Shown piece by piece: positions 31,995 through 40,823 of a stretch of DNA of 64,000 nucleotides. A program made the translations under genes and the position numbers. Under the pieces are notes generated by a model that was not told the DNA's origin, did not search any database, and saw nothing but the letters and a program-made list of their open reading frames with translations. The DNA is from Streptomyces klenkii. GTDB lineage: Bacteria > Actinomycetota > Actinomycetes > Streptomycetales > Streptomycetaceae. The DNA lies in assembly GCF_003626645.1 (NCBI RefSeq), contig NZ_RBAM01000005.1, positions 62,001-126,000 of the forward strand. Direction: 5' to 3'. Numbering within the stretch: the stretch's first letter is position 1; every line of letters starts with the position of its first letter.

Positions 31995-32363
31995 ATGCAA
32001 CACTCACCTGCGCGCTCGCTCCGCCGCCTCTTCACCGCCCCGCTGACGGCACTCGCGCTCGGCGCGCTCCTGACCGGACCGGCGGCGCCCGCAGCCGGAG
32101 CCGGCAGAACCATGACCGAGACCACCGTGGTGATAGAGGGCTACGAGTTCGTCCCGGCGTCGGTCACCATCCACGCCGGCGACTCCGTCCGCTGGGTCAA
32201 CAAGGACTACGACGAGCACACCTCGACGTCCGACGAGCCGGGCTGGGACTCGGGCGCCATCGTCCCCGACGGCGACTTCACCCAGGTCTTCCCGACCCGG
32301 GGAACCTTCTCCTACCACTGCGACTTCCACTCGACACTGACGGGCAAGGTCATCGTCGAGTAG
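31995..32363 (+). CDS. Secreted cupredoxin-domain protein
   Basis: A 122-residue exported plastocyanin/amicyanin-like protein. A signal peptide (AAPAAGAG near 31-37) precedes a single cupredoxin domain: VVIEGYEFVPASVTIHAGDSVRWVNKD, then His75 and YHCDFHSTLTGKVIVE. The copper ligands His75, Cys109 and His112 are present, but the axial Met of the CxxHxxM motif is Leu115. It may carry electrons or copper at the cell surface. GGAGG precedes ATG 31995. It is not obviously linked to hmp, from which it is separated by a terminator. Confidence 0.88.
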   Translation: MQHSPARSLRRLFTAPLTALALGALLTGPAAPAAGAGRTMTETTVVIEGYEFVPASVTIHAGDSVRWVNKDYDEHTSTSDEPGWDSGAIVPDGDFTQVFPTRGTFSYHCDFHSTLTGKVIVE

Positions 32364-32414
32364 CTGAGTGGCAGTCAAGCAGTAGCCCCCGCCGCCCAGT
32401 AGCCCCAGCCATCG

Positions 32415-33281
32415 TCACGGATGGATCTGCCCGGCGCCCGGCAGCAGCGTGCCGGGCTCCGCGGGGGCGACCTCCACCGCCTCCGTCTTGAGGCTGCGCC
32501 GCTGCCGCTTGGCGACCCACGTCGCCAGCCACGAAAGGAGCATGCACATGCCGATGTAGATCGGAGAAATGATCATGACGACGGGGATGAACGGCAGCCC
32601 GTAGTCCAGATTGCTGGCGATCAGCTTGCCGGCGTGCAGGAACTCCTCGTAGGTGATCAGGAAGCCGAGCGAGGTGTCCTTGAGCGCCACCACGAGCTGA
32701 CTGATGATCGTCGGCAGCATGGCGCGGAGCGCCTGCGGCACGAGCACGTGGCTCATCACCTGCGTCTTGCGCATCCCCAGCGCGTACGCCGCCTCCCGCT
32801 GGCCGCGGTCGACGGAGTTCACCCCGCTGCGGAAGACCTCGGCGAGCACCGAGCCGTTGTAGAGGGTGAGCCCGGTGACGAGGGCCGGCAGCGGCTGCAC
32901 CTTCAGGGCGACGAAGACGAAGAAGATCATGACCAGGACCGGCATCGCCCGGAAGAACTCCACGAAGAGCGTGGCGACCCAGCGCAGGATCCGGTGGTCG
33001 GAGAGGCGGCCCGCGGCGAGCAGACCGCCGAGGGCGAGGGAGAGCACGGCGGCGTAGGCGAAGGCCTTCAGCGTGTTGCCGAGGCCGCGCAGCAGCATCT
33101 CCTGGATGCCCTGGTACTCGAAGGGCCGCCACTTCTGCGCCGTGAACTGGTGGGTGTCGAAGAGGAGGTAGAGCACCCAGGCGATGATCCCCAGGATCAC
33201 GGCGGTGGCGGCCAGGCCGTAGACCAGATGGCGCCGCCGGGCCCGCGGCCCGGGGATGTCGTAGAGCGCGGTGTCGGTCAT
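32415..33281 (-). CDS. gluD: Glutamate/amino-acid ABC transporter permease GluD
   Basis: A 288-residue inner-membrane permease of the polar amino acid (His/Glu/Gln) type. The EAA loop reads EAAYALGMRKTQVMSHVLVPQALRAMLPTIISQ. A longer N-terminus with one extra helix before QEMLLRGLGNTLKAF distinguishes it from its partner GluC. It overlaps gluC as ATGA. The four genes run gluA-gluB-gluC-gluD in transcription order, as in Streptomyces and Corynebacterium glutamate uptake operons. Confidence 0.9.
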   Translation of the reverse strand: MTDTALYDIPGPRARRRHLVYGLAATAVILGIIAWVLYLLFDTHQFTAQKWRPFEYQGIQEMLLRGLGNTLKAFAYAAVLSLALGGLLAAGRLSDHRILRWVATLFVEFFRAMPVLVMIFFVFVALKVQPLPALVTGLTLYNGSVLAEVFRSGVNSVDRGQREAAYALGMRKTQVMSHVLVPQALRAMLPTIISQLVVALKDTSLGFLITYEEFLHAGKLIASNLDYGLPFIPVVMIISPIYIGMCMLLSWLATWVAKRQRRSLKTEAVEVAPAEPGTLLPGAGQIHP

Positions 33282-33922
33282 CGGGGCACTCCCCAGCGCT
33301 TCTCCAGCACGTTGAAGACCGCGCTGATGGTCAGGGTCACGATCAGATAGCCGACGGCGATCCAGACGAAGGACCAGACGACGCTGTAGCCGAGCTCGTT
33401 GAGCGTCTTGTACGTGCCGAGGAGCTCGGTCACGCTGAAGGACCCGGCGATCGCGGAGTTCTTGGCGAGCGCGATCAGGGTGGAGCCGACCGGCGGGATG
33501 ACGGAGCGGAAGGCCTGCGGCAGCACGACGAGGCTCAGGGTCTGCCCGAAGGTCATGCCCAGGCTGCGGGCCGCCTCGCCCTGCCCCGTGGGCACGGTGT
33601 TGATGCCCGAGCGCACGGCCTCGCAGATGAAGGCCGAGGTGTAGCAGCCCAGGGCGAGGACGGCGAACAGCTGGAAGGGCAGCACCACGCCGAACCGCGG
33701 CAGGCCGAGCAGCACCGCGAAGAACAGCAGCGTGAGCGGGGTGTTGCGCAGCACCGTCACCCACACCGTGCCGAAGACCCGCAGCGAGCCGACGGGGGCG
33801 ACCCGGAAGGAGGCCATCAGGAAGCCCAGGACGAGAGCGAGCAGCGAGGCGTAGACGGTGAGTTCGACCGTGCCGAGCAGCCCCTTGCCGTAGAGGGAGA
33901 AGTTGTCGGTGAGTACGTTCAC
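33278..33922 (-). CDS. gluC: Glutamate/amino-acid ABC transporter permease GluC
   Basis: A 214-residue permease that pairs with GluD. The EAA loop is GEAARSLGMTFGQTLSLVVLPQAFRSVIPP, and VTVLRNTPLTLLFFAVLLGLP is the conserved early segment. The start is GTG 33922. It lies 14 bp after gluB and overlaps gluD by 4 bp. Confidence 0.9.
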   Translation of the reverse strand: MNVLTDNFSLYGKGLLGTVELTVYASLLALVLGFLMASFRVAPVGSLRVFGTVWVTVLRNTPLTLLFFAVLLGLPRFGVVLPFQLFAVLALGCYTSAFICEAVRSGINTVPTGQGEAARSLGMTFGQTLSLVVLPQAFRSVIPPVGSTLIALAKNSAIAGSFSVTELLGTYKTLNELGYSVVWSFVWIAVGYLIVTLTISAVFNVLEKRWGVPR

Positions 33923-33936
33923 GGAAGTCCTCGTCC

Positions 33937-34929
33937 TCAGCTCGCCGGGTAGCGGTCGACGGCGGGCGGCTTCGGGGCCGACACCCCGGAGAGGCCGAGC
34001 GTCGCGTCGTACGCCTTCTTCCAGTCGCCGTTCTTCTCGTGCGCCTCGATGGCGTCGTCCAGGGCGAAGCGGAGGGCGTTGTCGCCGCGGGGCACGCCGA
34101 TGCCGTAGGGCTCCTTCGAGAAGGGCTTGCCGGCGATCTTCAGTTCGTCGGGGGCCTTGGCGGCGAAGCCCATGAGGATGGTGTCGTCGGTGGTGACGGC
34201 GTCGACCTGGAGGCTGAGGAGGTTGTCCACACAGACCGAGTAGGTGTCGTAGGCCACCGCGATCGCCTTGGGGTAATCGCGCTCGATGCGCTGCAGCGGG
34301 GTGGAGCCGGCGGCCGAGCAGACCCGTTTGCCGGCCAGGTCCTGGGGGCCGTTGATGTCCGTCTCGTCGGTGCGGACGAGCAGCGACTGCCCGGCGATGT
34401 AGTACGGCCCGGCGAAGCCGACCTGCTTCTTGCGCAGGGCGTTGATGGTGTACGTGCCGACGTAGTAGTCGATCTGGCCGTTCTGGAGGGCGGTTTCGCG
34501 GTTCGCCGAGGCGATCGTGCGGAACCGGACGGTCTTGGGGTCGAAGCCGAGGGAGGCGGACATCATGCGGGCGATCTCGATGTCGTAGCCGGAGTAGACG
34601 CCGGTGGCGGGGTCCTTCTCGCCCATGTAGGGCTGGTCCTCCTTGGCGCCGACGACGAGGTGGCCGCGGGCCTTCGCGGCCCGCCAGGTGGGCGAGTCGG
34701 CCAGCTGGAAGCCCGTGTCGACCCGGTAGACCGGCAGGGCCTCGGCCTTGGGCCCCTTGACGGGCGGGCTGCCGGACTTGCCGCAGGCGGCGGCCGGAAG
34801 CGCGAGGGCGGCCAGGGCCAGGGCGGCGGCCGTACGGCGCAGGGCCCGCGGCCGCCGCACGGCGAGCGGGCGGCGCGGGGCGTGCGGGCGGCGGATGCGG
34901 CGCCGGCGCGTCAGTGTCTGCAGAGTCAC
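33937..34929 (-). CDS. gluB: Glutamate-binding lipoprotein GluB
   Basis: A 330-residue periplasmic-type solute-binding lipoprotein. An unusually long Arg-rich leader is followed by a hydrophobic core and the lipobox LPAAAC (Cys49). The binding domain has VGAKEDQPYMGEKDPATGVYSGYDIEIARMM, typical of family 3 amino acid binding proteins, and FSKEPYGIGVPRGDNALRFALDDAI. The long n-region suggests the true start may be later than GTG 34929. Confidence 0.9.
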   Translation of the reverse strand: MTLQTLTRRRRIRRPHAPRRPLAVRRPRALRRTAAALALAALALPAAACGKSGSPPVKGPKAEALPVYRVDTGFQLADSPTWRAAKARGHLVVGAKEDQPYMGEKDPATGVYSGYDIEIARMMSASLGFDPKTVRFRTIASANRETALQNGQIDYYVGTYTINALRKKQVGFAGPYYIAGQSLLVRTDETDINGPQDLAGKRVCSAAGSTPLQRIERDYPKAIAVAYDTYSVCVDNLLSLQVDAVTTDDTILMGFAAKAPDELKIAGKPFSKEPYGIGVPRGDNALRFALDDAIEAHEKNGDWKKAYDATLGLSGVSAPKPPAVDRYPAS

Positions 34930-34940
34930 CGGTCCCCCGC

Positions 34941-35684
<744 letters not shown>

Positions 35685-35817
35685 ACCCAGTCCCGCCCAC
35701 TCTCCGCGCTCTTCCGGTCCACGCTCGCCATCCGGGCAAACTATTCCCCTCCATAGGGGACTTCAGCCATGACACGCATTCATATGGGCATTCGTTACAC
35801 ATTGCCCGCCATTTGCC

Positions 35818-35848
35818 CTAGGTACACAGACCGGGCCTGGGTACCTAG
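35818..35848. promoter_or_regulatory. CTAGGTAC-N15-GTACCTAG inverted repeat before gntR
   Basis: Two perfect 8-bp arms separated by 15 bp lie 46 bp upstream of the gntR GTG and 134 bp upstream of gluA. The spacing of about two helical turns suits binding of a GntR/HutC dimer, and each arm also contains GTAC. Autoregulation by the neighbouring GntR is likely; control of gluABCD is possible. Confidence 0.65.
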
Positions 35849-35893
35849 CCTGAGGGGGACGGACTGGGGGAACTCGGGGGAAAGGAGCCGGGG

Positions 35894-36709
35894 GTGGGCG
35901 ACAGCAGGCCCGTCTACCAGCGCATCGCGGACGATCTGCGCCGGCGGATCGACGAGGGCGGGCTCGCCGTGGGCGAGCGCATCCCCTCCCGCTCCGAGCT
36001 CAAGCGCGCCTACGCGGCCAGCGATCAGACCGTGGACCGGGCGGTGCGCGTGCTGAAGGCCGCCGGCTACGCGGAAGGCCAGTTCGGCCGCGGCGTGTTC
36101 GTCACCGACCGGGCGCCGCTCGGCAGCCTGCTGCGGTCCACCGGGGCCGTCGACACCCCCTTCGCCGCCCAGATCCGGGGGTACGGGCCGCCCCGCCCGC
36201 GCCAGGGCCGGCAGTCCGGCCGGCAGCCCCCGCCCGACGGCGGCACGGGCCGCAACACCACTCTTACGTGGGAAGCCTCGTCCACCGAGACCGCCGCCCC
36301 GGAGCGGATCGCCCAGCGGCTGCACATCGGCGTGGGCACGCGCGTGCTCTGCACCCAGTACGAGTACCTGGCCAACCGGCACCCCGTCCAGCTCGCCACG
36401 AGCTGGGAGCCGCTCGCCATCACCGAGGGCACGGACGTCGTCCTGCCCGAGCGCGGGCCCTACGCCCGGCGGGGGGTGCGCGGGCGGCTCGCGGCCATCG
36501 GGATCCGCGTCGTACGGGCGCAGGAGCTGGTCGGCTCCCGGCCCGCGAGCACGCCGGAGGCGGAGGCGCTGGGCTGCGCCGCGGGCAGCTGCGTCACGGT
36601 CATCGAGCGCACGCACTTCGACGGCGACGGCCGCGCCGTGGAGACCTCCGACATCGTCGTCCGCGCGGACCGCTGGCGGGTGGAGTACGACATCGCATTC
36701 ACCAGCTGA
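35894..36709 (+). CDS. GntR/HutC-family regulator with UTRA domain
   Basis: A 271-residue regulator. The N-terminal winged helix reads YQRIADDLRRRIDEGGLAVGERIPSRSELKRAYAASDQTVDRAVRVLKAAGYAEGQFGRGVFV. After a Pro/Gly-rich linker (about 75-125) comes a UTRA effector-binding domain (ERIAQRLHIGVGTRVLCTQYEYLANRHPVQLATSWEPL...). The start is GTG 35894 with GGAGCCGGGG upstream. The effector is unknown. Confidence 0.92.
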   Translation: MGDSRPVYQRIADDLRRRIDEGGLAVGERIPSRSELKRAYAASDQTVDRAVRVLKAAGYAEGQFGRGVFVTDRAPLGSLLRSTGAVDTPFAAQIRGYGPPRPRQGRQSGRQPPPDGGTGRNTTLTWEASSTETAAPERIAQRLHIGVGTRVLCTQYEYLANRHPVQLATSWEPLAITEGTDVVLPERGPYARRGVRGRLAAIGIRVVRAQELVGSRPASTPEAEALGCAAGSCVTVIERTHFDGDGRAVETSDIVVRADRWRVEYDIAFTS

Positions 36710-36724
36710 GGGGGTACGCCGGGC

Positions 36725-36834
36725 CGTACGTCAGCGCGCACGTCAGCCCGTACGTCAGCCCGTACGTCGGCCCGCGCATCCGCGACCACGCCGGCCCCCG
36801 TAGGTCAGCCCGCGCGTCATCCCGTACGTCAGCT
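36725..36834. repeat. 12-bp CGTACGTCAGCC repeats
   Basis: Four tandem 12-bp units (36725-36772) and three more (36799-36834) fill the space between the convergent gntR gene and the gene at 36829. The last unit includes the stop codon of the latter. Each unit contains CGTACG or a close variant, so it may form small hairpins and act as a bidirectional terminator. Confidence 0.75.
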
Positions 36835-37269
36835 CTCGGCGAGCTCCGCGTACAGCTGGGACAGCTCCGGCGCGCCGTCGGCCGCCCACGCCTGCCCCGC
36901 CTCGACCACGTCGACCTCGCGGCCGTTGGCCAGCCGCACCACCGGCTGGCCGTCGGACCGGATCCACCACCCCGCGTCCCGGACCGTACGGATGACGACC
37001 GTGCCCAGGTAGAGACCCGCGTCGTTGCCGAGCCAGGGCAGCAGTTCCGGGTCGTCGCGCCAGCGCGGCTGCAGCTGGTCCAGGGCCTCCAGGGAAGCGG
37101 GCGAGTCGTCCAGCGCCACTCCCGCGGACTGCGCGTGCGTGCGCAGCAGTTCGCACTCGGACAGCAGCTCCGCGAGCCCTTCCGGGTCCCGGTCGACCGC
37201 GCTCGCCAGCGCCGCCCCGCGCCCCGGGCCGTGTCGCTTTCGCCAACTGTCCAAGAAGGGAATGTTCAT
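36829..37269 (-). CDS. Uncharacterised small protein (possibly DUF6278)
   Basis: A 146-residue cytosolic protein starting MNIPFLDSWRKRHG, with SLEALDQLQPRWRDDPELLPWLGNDAGLYLGTVVIRTV and a final AELSQLYAELAES-like helix. I recall widespread Streptomyces homologues under a DUF (probably DUF6278), but no function is known. It has no signal peptide or catalytic motif that I recognise. It is transcribed toward gntR and divergent from the secreted SGNH hydrolase. Confidence 0.75.
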   Translation of the reverse strand: MNIPFLDSWRKRHGPGRGAALASAVDRDPEGLAELLSECELLRTHAQSAGVALDDSPASLEALDQLQPRWRDDPELLPWLGNDAGLYLGTVVIRTVRDAGWWIRSDGQPVVRLANGREVDVVEAGQAWAADGAPELSQLYAELAES

Positions 37270-37415
37270 ACCAACAGGATCGCACTCGCACGGATGGCCC
37301 CACCACAGGCGCGCGGCGCCGGCGTGACCGGATGGCCTCCTTGACGTTGCCCATGCGTCTTCTTAGCTTCATGCAGCCACGTACCGAGCGGGGAACCAAG
37401 GGAGGCATGAGACGC

Positions 37416-39293
37416 ATGCTCCGAACAGAGAAGCCGGGCGGTAGACGGCACAGACGGTGGGCGGCGGCCCGGACCGCGGTCCGGGCCGCCGCGGTGGGGA
37501 TCGCGAGCGCCGCGTGCGCCGTCGCTGCCGCAAACGCCCCGGCGCTCGCCGCCGGGCAACAACCAAGTGCACCGTCCGACCGAGAGCCGCTCCCTTTGGA
37601 GCGGCTCTTCGACAGCAGAGCGATCAGTGATGACGCCCGCCCCGGCGCGGCCGACTTCGACGGAGCCGGCAACTCCCTCTCCGCCCAGGACCTCGCGGCC
37701 GCCGGCTGGACGCCCGGCCGCGAACTCGCTTTCGACGGCGCCCCGCTGCGCCGGCCCCGCACGGCCGCCGGCCGGCCCGACAACGTCCGCGCGGCGGGGC
37801 AGGCCGTCCGCCTCGGCGGCCGCGGCGAGGCCCTCACCTTCCTCGTCGCCGCGACGGCCAAGGGCGCGCCGGGCGGCGACGCCGGCGGCACGGGCACGGT
37901 GCGCTACCGCGACGGCTCGCGCAGCACGTACCGGCTGACGGCGCCGGACTGGCGCCGCGGCCCCCTGACGACGAAGGCCCTCGGCCTGCCCCACCTCAAC
38001 ACGCCCGGCGGGCGGCGCGCCGAGACCACGCGGCTGTACGCGGTGTCCGTGCCGGTCGCGCCCGGCCGCGAACTCGCCTCCGTGGTGCTCCCGCAGGACC
38101 CCGGGCCGGACAGCGACCTGCACGTCTTCTCCCTCGCGCTGCGCGGCGGCTCACGCGGCTGGACCGGCACCTGGGCCGCGTCCACCTCCGGCTACGCGGC
38201 CGTCGGGCCGTGGACGGACCGCACGCTGCGGCTGGTCGTGCACAGCAGCGCGGGCGGGCCCGCGACGCGGATCCGGCTGGAGAACACCTTCGCGCCCCGG
38301 CCGGTGCGGATCGGCCACGCCACGATCGCCCTGCAAGGCAAGGGCGCGGCCGCGGCCGGCGCGCCGCGGGCCCTGTCCTTCGGCGGGCGGCCGGACACGG
38401 TGATCCCCGCCGGCGCGCAGGCCTTCAGCGACCCGCTGGGCTTCCGGGTGCCGGCCGGCACCAACCTGCTCGTGAGCATCCACCTGCCCGGCAAGGTGGC
38501 GGCCGTGCCCGTGCACAGCTACACCGCGCAGGTCTCCTACCTGACCGGCGACGGCAGTGGCGACCGGACGGGCGAGCGCGGCGCGGGCGCGTACACCGGC
38601 ACGCTCTCCACCTGGCCGCTGCTGACGGGCGTGGACGTGGAGGGCGGGCCCGGGTCCGTGGTGACGCTGGGCGACTCCATCACCGACGGCGAGCGGTCGA
38701 CGCCCGGCGCCAACGGCCGCTGGCCCGACCTGCTGGCGCGGCGGCTCCAGGCGCAGCACTCCCTGCCGCGGCTGGGGGTCCTCAACCACGGGATCTCCGG
38801 CAACCGCGTGGTGACCGACCGCTACCCGGGCGACGGGACCAGCACCATCATGAGCGGCGTCAGCGCGCAGCACCGCCTGGAGCGGGACGTGCTGGCGCAG
38901 ACCTCGGCCCGTACGGTCATCGTCTTCGAGGGCGTCAACGACATCCGGTCCGGGACGTCGGCCGCGCAGGTCATCGCGGGCCTGGAGGCGATCGCCGAGC
39001 GCGCCCACGAGCGCGGGATGCGGGTCATCGCCGCGACGATCGCGCCCTGCGGCGGCTTCTACGACTGCACGGCGGACGCCGAGGCCCGGCGCGCCGCCAT
39101 CAACCGGCACATCCGGATGGGCGGCAGCACGGGCCGCGCCTACGACGCCGTGTACGACTTCGACGCGGCGATCCGGGACCCGCAGCACCCGGACCGGATG
39201 CTGCCGGCGTACGACGGCGGCGACCACCTGCACCCGAACGACGCGGGGATGAAGGCGTTCAGCGACGCGATCGACCTGCGCGAGCTGGTCTGA
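37416..39293 (+). CDS. Secreted SGNH/GDSL hydrolase with large N-terminal domain
   Basis: A 625-residue exported esterase-like protein. A signal peptide ending near ALAA|GQQ (residue 46) is followed by an N-terminal region of about 370 residues with beta-rich character. The SGNH domain then begins at VTLGDSITDG (Ser421), continues with NHGISGNRV and FEGVNDIRSG, and ends with DGGDHLHPNDAGMKAF (Asp603, His606). The N-terminal part contains GTWAASTSGYAAVGPWTDRTLRLVVHSS, a pattern seen in such two-domain hydrolases, perhaps for carbohydrate binding. ATG 37416 is chosen because GGAGG lies 9 bp upstream; ATG 37407 is too close to it. Confidence 0.88.
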   Translation: MLRTEKPGGRRHRRWAAARTAVRAAAVGIASAACAVAAANAPALAAGQQPSAPSDREPLPLERLFDSRAISDDARPGAADFDGAGNSLSAQDLAAAGWTPGRELAFDGAPLRRPRTAAGRPDNVRAAGQAVRLGGRGEALTFLVAATAKGAPGGDAGGTGTVRYRDGSRSTYRLTAPDWRRGPLTTKALGLPHLNTPGGRRAETTRLYAVSVPVAPGRELASVVLPQDPGPDSDLHVFSLALRGGSRGWTGTWAASTSGYAAVGPWTDRTLRLVVHSSAGGPATRIRLENTFAPRPVRIGHATIALQGKGAAAAGAPRALSFGGRPDTVIPAGAQAFSDPLGFRVPAGTNLLVSIHLPGKVAAVPVHSYTAQVSYLTGDGSGDRTGERGAGAYTGTLSTWPLLTGVDVEGGPGSVVTLGDSITDGERSTPGANGRWPDLLARRLQAQHSLPRLGVLNHGISGNRVVTDRYPGDGTSTIMSGVSAQHRLERDVLAQTSARTVIVFEGVNDIRSGTSAAQVIAGLEAIAERAHERGMRVIAATIAPCGGFYDCTADAEARRAAINRHIRMGGSTGRAYDAVYDFDAAIRDPQHPDRMLPAYDGGDHLHPNDAGMKAFSDAIDLRELV

Positions 39294-39311
39294 CCACGCC
39301 GCCCGCCGCCT

Positions 39312-39343
39312 CCGGGGCGCCCTTCATTTCCGGGGCGCCCCGG
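39312..39343. terminator. Bidirectional hairpin between convergent genes
   Basis: An 11-bp stem CCGGGGCGCCC/GGGCGCCCCGG with a 10-nt loop lies between the stop codons at 39293 and 39346. It is suitable for terminating both the SGNH hydrolase and exonuclease III transcripts. Confidence 0.7.
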
Positions 39344-39345
39344 TC

Positions 39346-40125
39346 TCACACCTCCAGGTCGACGACGACCGGGGCGTGGTCCGAGGCGCCCTTGCCCTTG
39401 CGCTCCTCACGGTCGACGTACGCGTCCTGCTTGGCCTTCACGAAGGGGGTGTTGCCGTAGACGAGGTCGATGCGCATGCCCCGGTTCTTGGGGAAGCACA
39501 GCTGGCGGTAGTCCCAGTACGTGTACGGGTGGTCGTACTTCAGCGGGCGCGGCACGACGTCGGACAGGCCGAGGTCGCGCAGGGCGCCGAGCGCCGCCCG
39601 CTCGGCCGGGGTGACGTGCGTCGCGCCCTCGAAGACGGCCGGGTCGTAGACGTCGTCGTCGGTCGGCGCGATGTTGTAGTCACCGAGGACCGCGAAGGGG
39701 CGCTCGCCCTCCGCGTCCGCCGCGACGGCGTCCCGCAGGGCCTCCAGCCAGCGGAGCTTGTACGCGTAGTGGTCGTGGCCGACCTCGCGGCCGTTGGGCA
39801 CGTAGACCGACCAGACGCGGACGCCCCCGCACGTCGCCGAGATCGCGCGGGGCTCCTGCCCGCCGTCGTAGTCCGGCCCGCCCGGCAGGCCGCTCACCAC
39901 GTCCTCCAGGCCCACCCGGGAGATCACGGCCACGCCGTTCCACCGGCCGGTGGCGTTCACCGCGGCCTCGTAGCCCAGCTCGCGCAGCTCCGCGTACGGG
40001 AAGGCGTCGTCGGCGCACTTCGTCTCCTGTATGCAGAGCACGTCCGTGCCGCTGCTCTCCAGCCAGGCCAGCAGCCGCGGGAGGCGGGCGGTGATCGAGT
40101 TCACGTTCCAGGTGGCGATGCGCAT
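39346..40125 (-). CDS. xth: Exodeoxyribonuclease III
   Basis: A 259-residue AP endonuclease/3'-5' exonuclease for base-excision repair. MRIATWNVNSITARLPRLLAWL, CIQETKCADDAFP, VYVPNGREVGHDHYAYKLRWL, LGDYNIAPTDDDVYDP, MRIDLVYGN and the final KGASDHAPVVVDL form the complete EEP-family catalytic set. Length is normal. An MBL-fold hydrolase gene lies 38 bp upstream on the same strand. Confidence 0.94.
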   Translation of the reverse strand: MRIATWNVNSITARLPRLLAWLESSGTDVLCIQETKCADDAFPYAELRELGYEAAVNATGRWNGVAVISRVGLEDVVSGLPGGPDYDGGQEPRAISATCGGVRVWSVYVPNGREVGHDHYAYKLRWLEALRDAVAADAEGERPFAVLGDYNIAPTDDDVYDPAVFEGATHVTPAERAALGALRDLGLSDVVPRPLKYDHPYTYWDYRQLCFPKNRGMRIDLVYGNTPFVKAKQDAYVDREERKGKGASDHAPVVVDLEV

Positions 40126-40163
40126 GCAGCAACCCTAACGGCCGGGTACGACAATGCCGGCGT

Positions 40164-40811
40164 TCAGAGGGTGACGGCCTCCCCGGGCACCAGCCGGGTG
40201 TGCTCCGCGCCGACCCGGGCCGGCGTCAGCATCCGGTCGTAGACCGGGTGCGCGAGGTCGGCGAGCAGCGCGTCGTGGACGTCGATCGCCAGGCGCGGCG
40301 CGAGCTCCCGCACGTAGTCGATGACCTCCGAGATCTTGCTCCAGGGCGCCATGACCGGCAGCAGCAGGGTGTCCACCGGCACGCCCGGCAGCGTCAGCGC
40401 GTCGCCCGGATGGAAGACCGAACCGTCCACGAGATAGCCCACGTTCGTGATCCGCGGGATGTCCGGGTGGATCACCGCGTGCAGCTGCCCGTGCACCTGT
40501 ACGTCGAAACCCGCCGCCGTGAACGCGTCCCCCTCCCCCACGGTGTGCACCCGGCCCGGGAAGGCCGGGGCGATCTGCTCGGCGACGCTGCGCAGCGTCC
40601 ACAGCTCGGCAGCCGGGTTCGCGTCGAGGGCCGCCCGCAGGCGGTCCTCCGAGAAGTGGTCCGGGTGCTCGTGGGTCACGAGGATCGCGTCGGCGCCGAC
40701 GGCCGCGTCCTCCTCGCTGAAGGCGCCGGGGTCGATGGCGAGCGTGCGGCCGTCCTTCTCCAGGCGGACGCACGCGTGGCTCTTCTTCGTCAGCTTCAGA
40801 TTGAGCTCCAT
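40164..40811 (-). CDS. MBL-fold metal-dependent hydrolase
   Basis: A 215-residue UlaG-like metallo-beta-lactamase-fold protein. ILVTHEHPDHFSEDRL supplies the HxHxDH zinc motif, followed by GYLVDGSVFHPGDALTLPG and VHDALL. The substrate is not identifiable. It has no signal peptide. It is the middle of a run of three genes on the minus strand (12 bp after pcaL, 38 bp before xth). Confidence 0.88.
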   Translation of the reverse strand: MELNLKLTKKSHACVRLEKDGRTLAIDPGAFSEEDAAVGADAILVTHEHPDHFSEDRLRAALDANPAAELWTLRSVAEQIAPAFPGRVHTVGEGDAFTAAGFDVQVHGQLHAVIHPDIPRITNVGYLVDGSVFHPGDALTLPGVPVDTLLLPVMAPWSKISEVIDYVRELAPRLAIDVHDALLADLAHPVYDRMLTPARVGAEHTRLVPGEAVTL

Positions 40812-40823
40812 GGGCCCATACTG

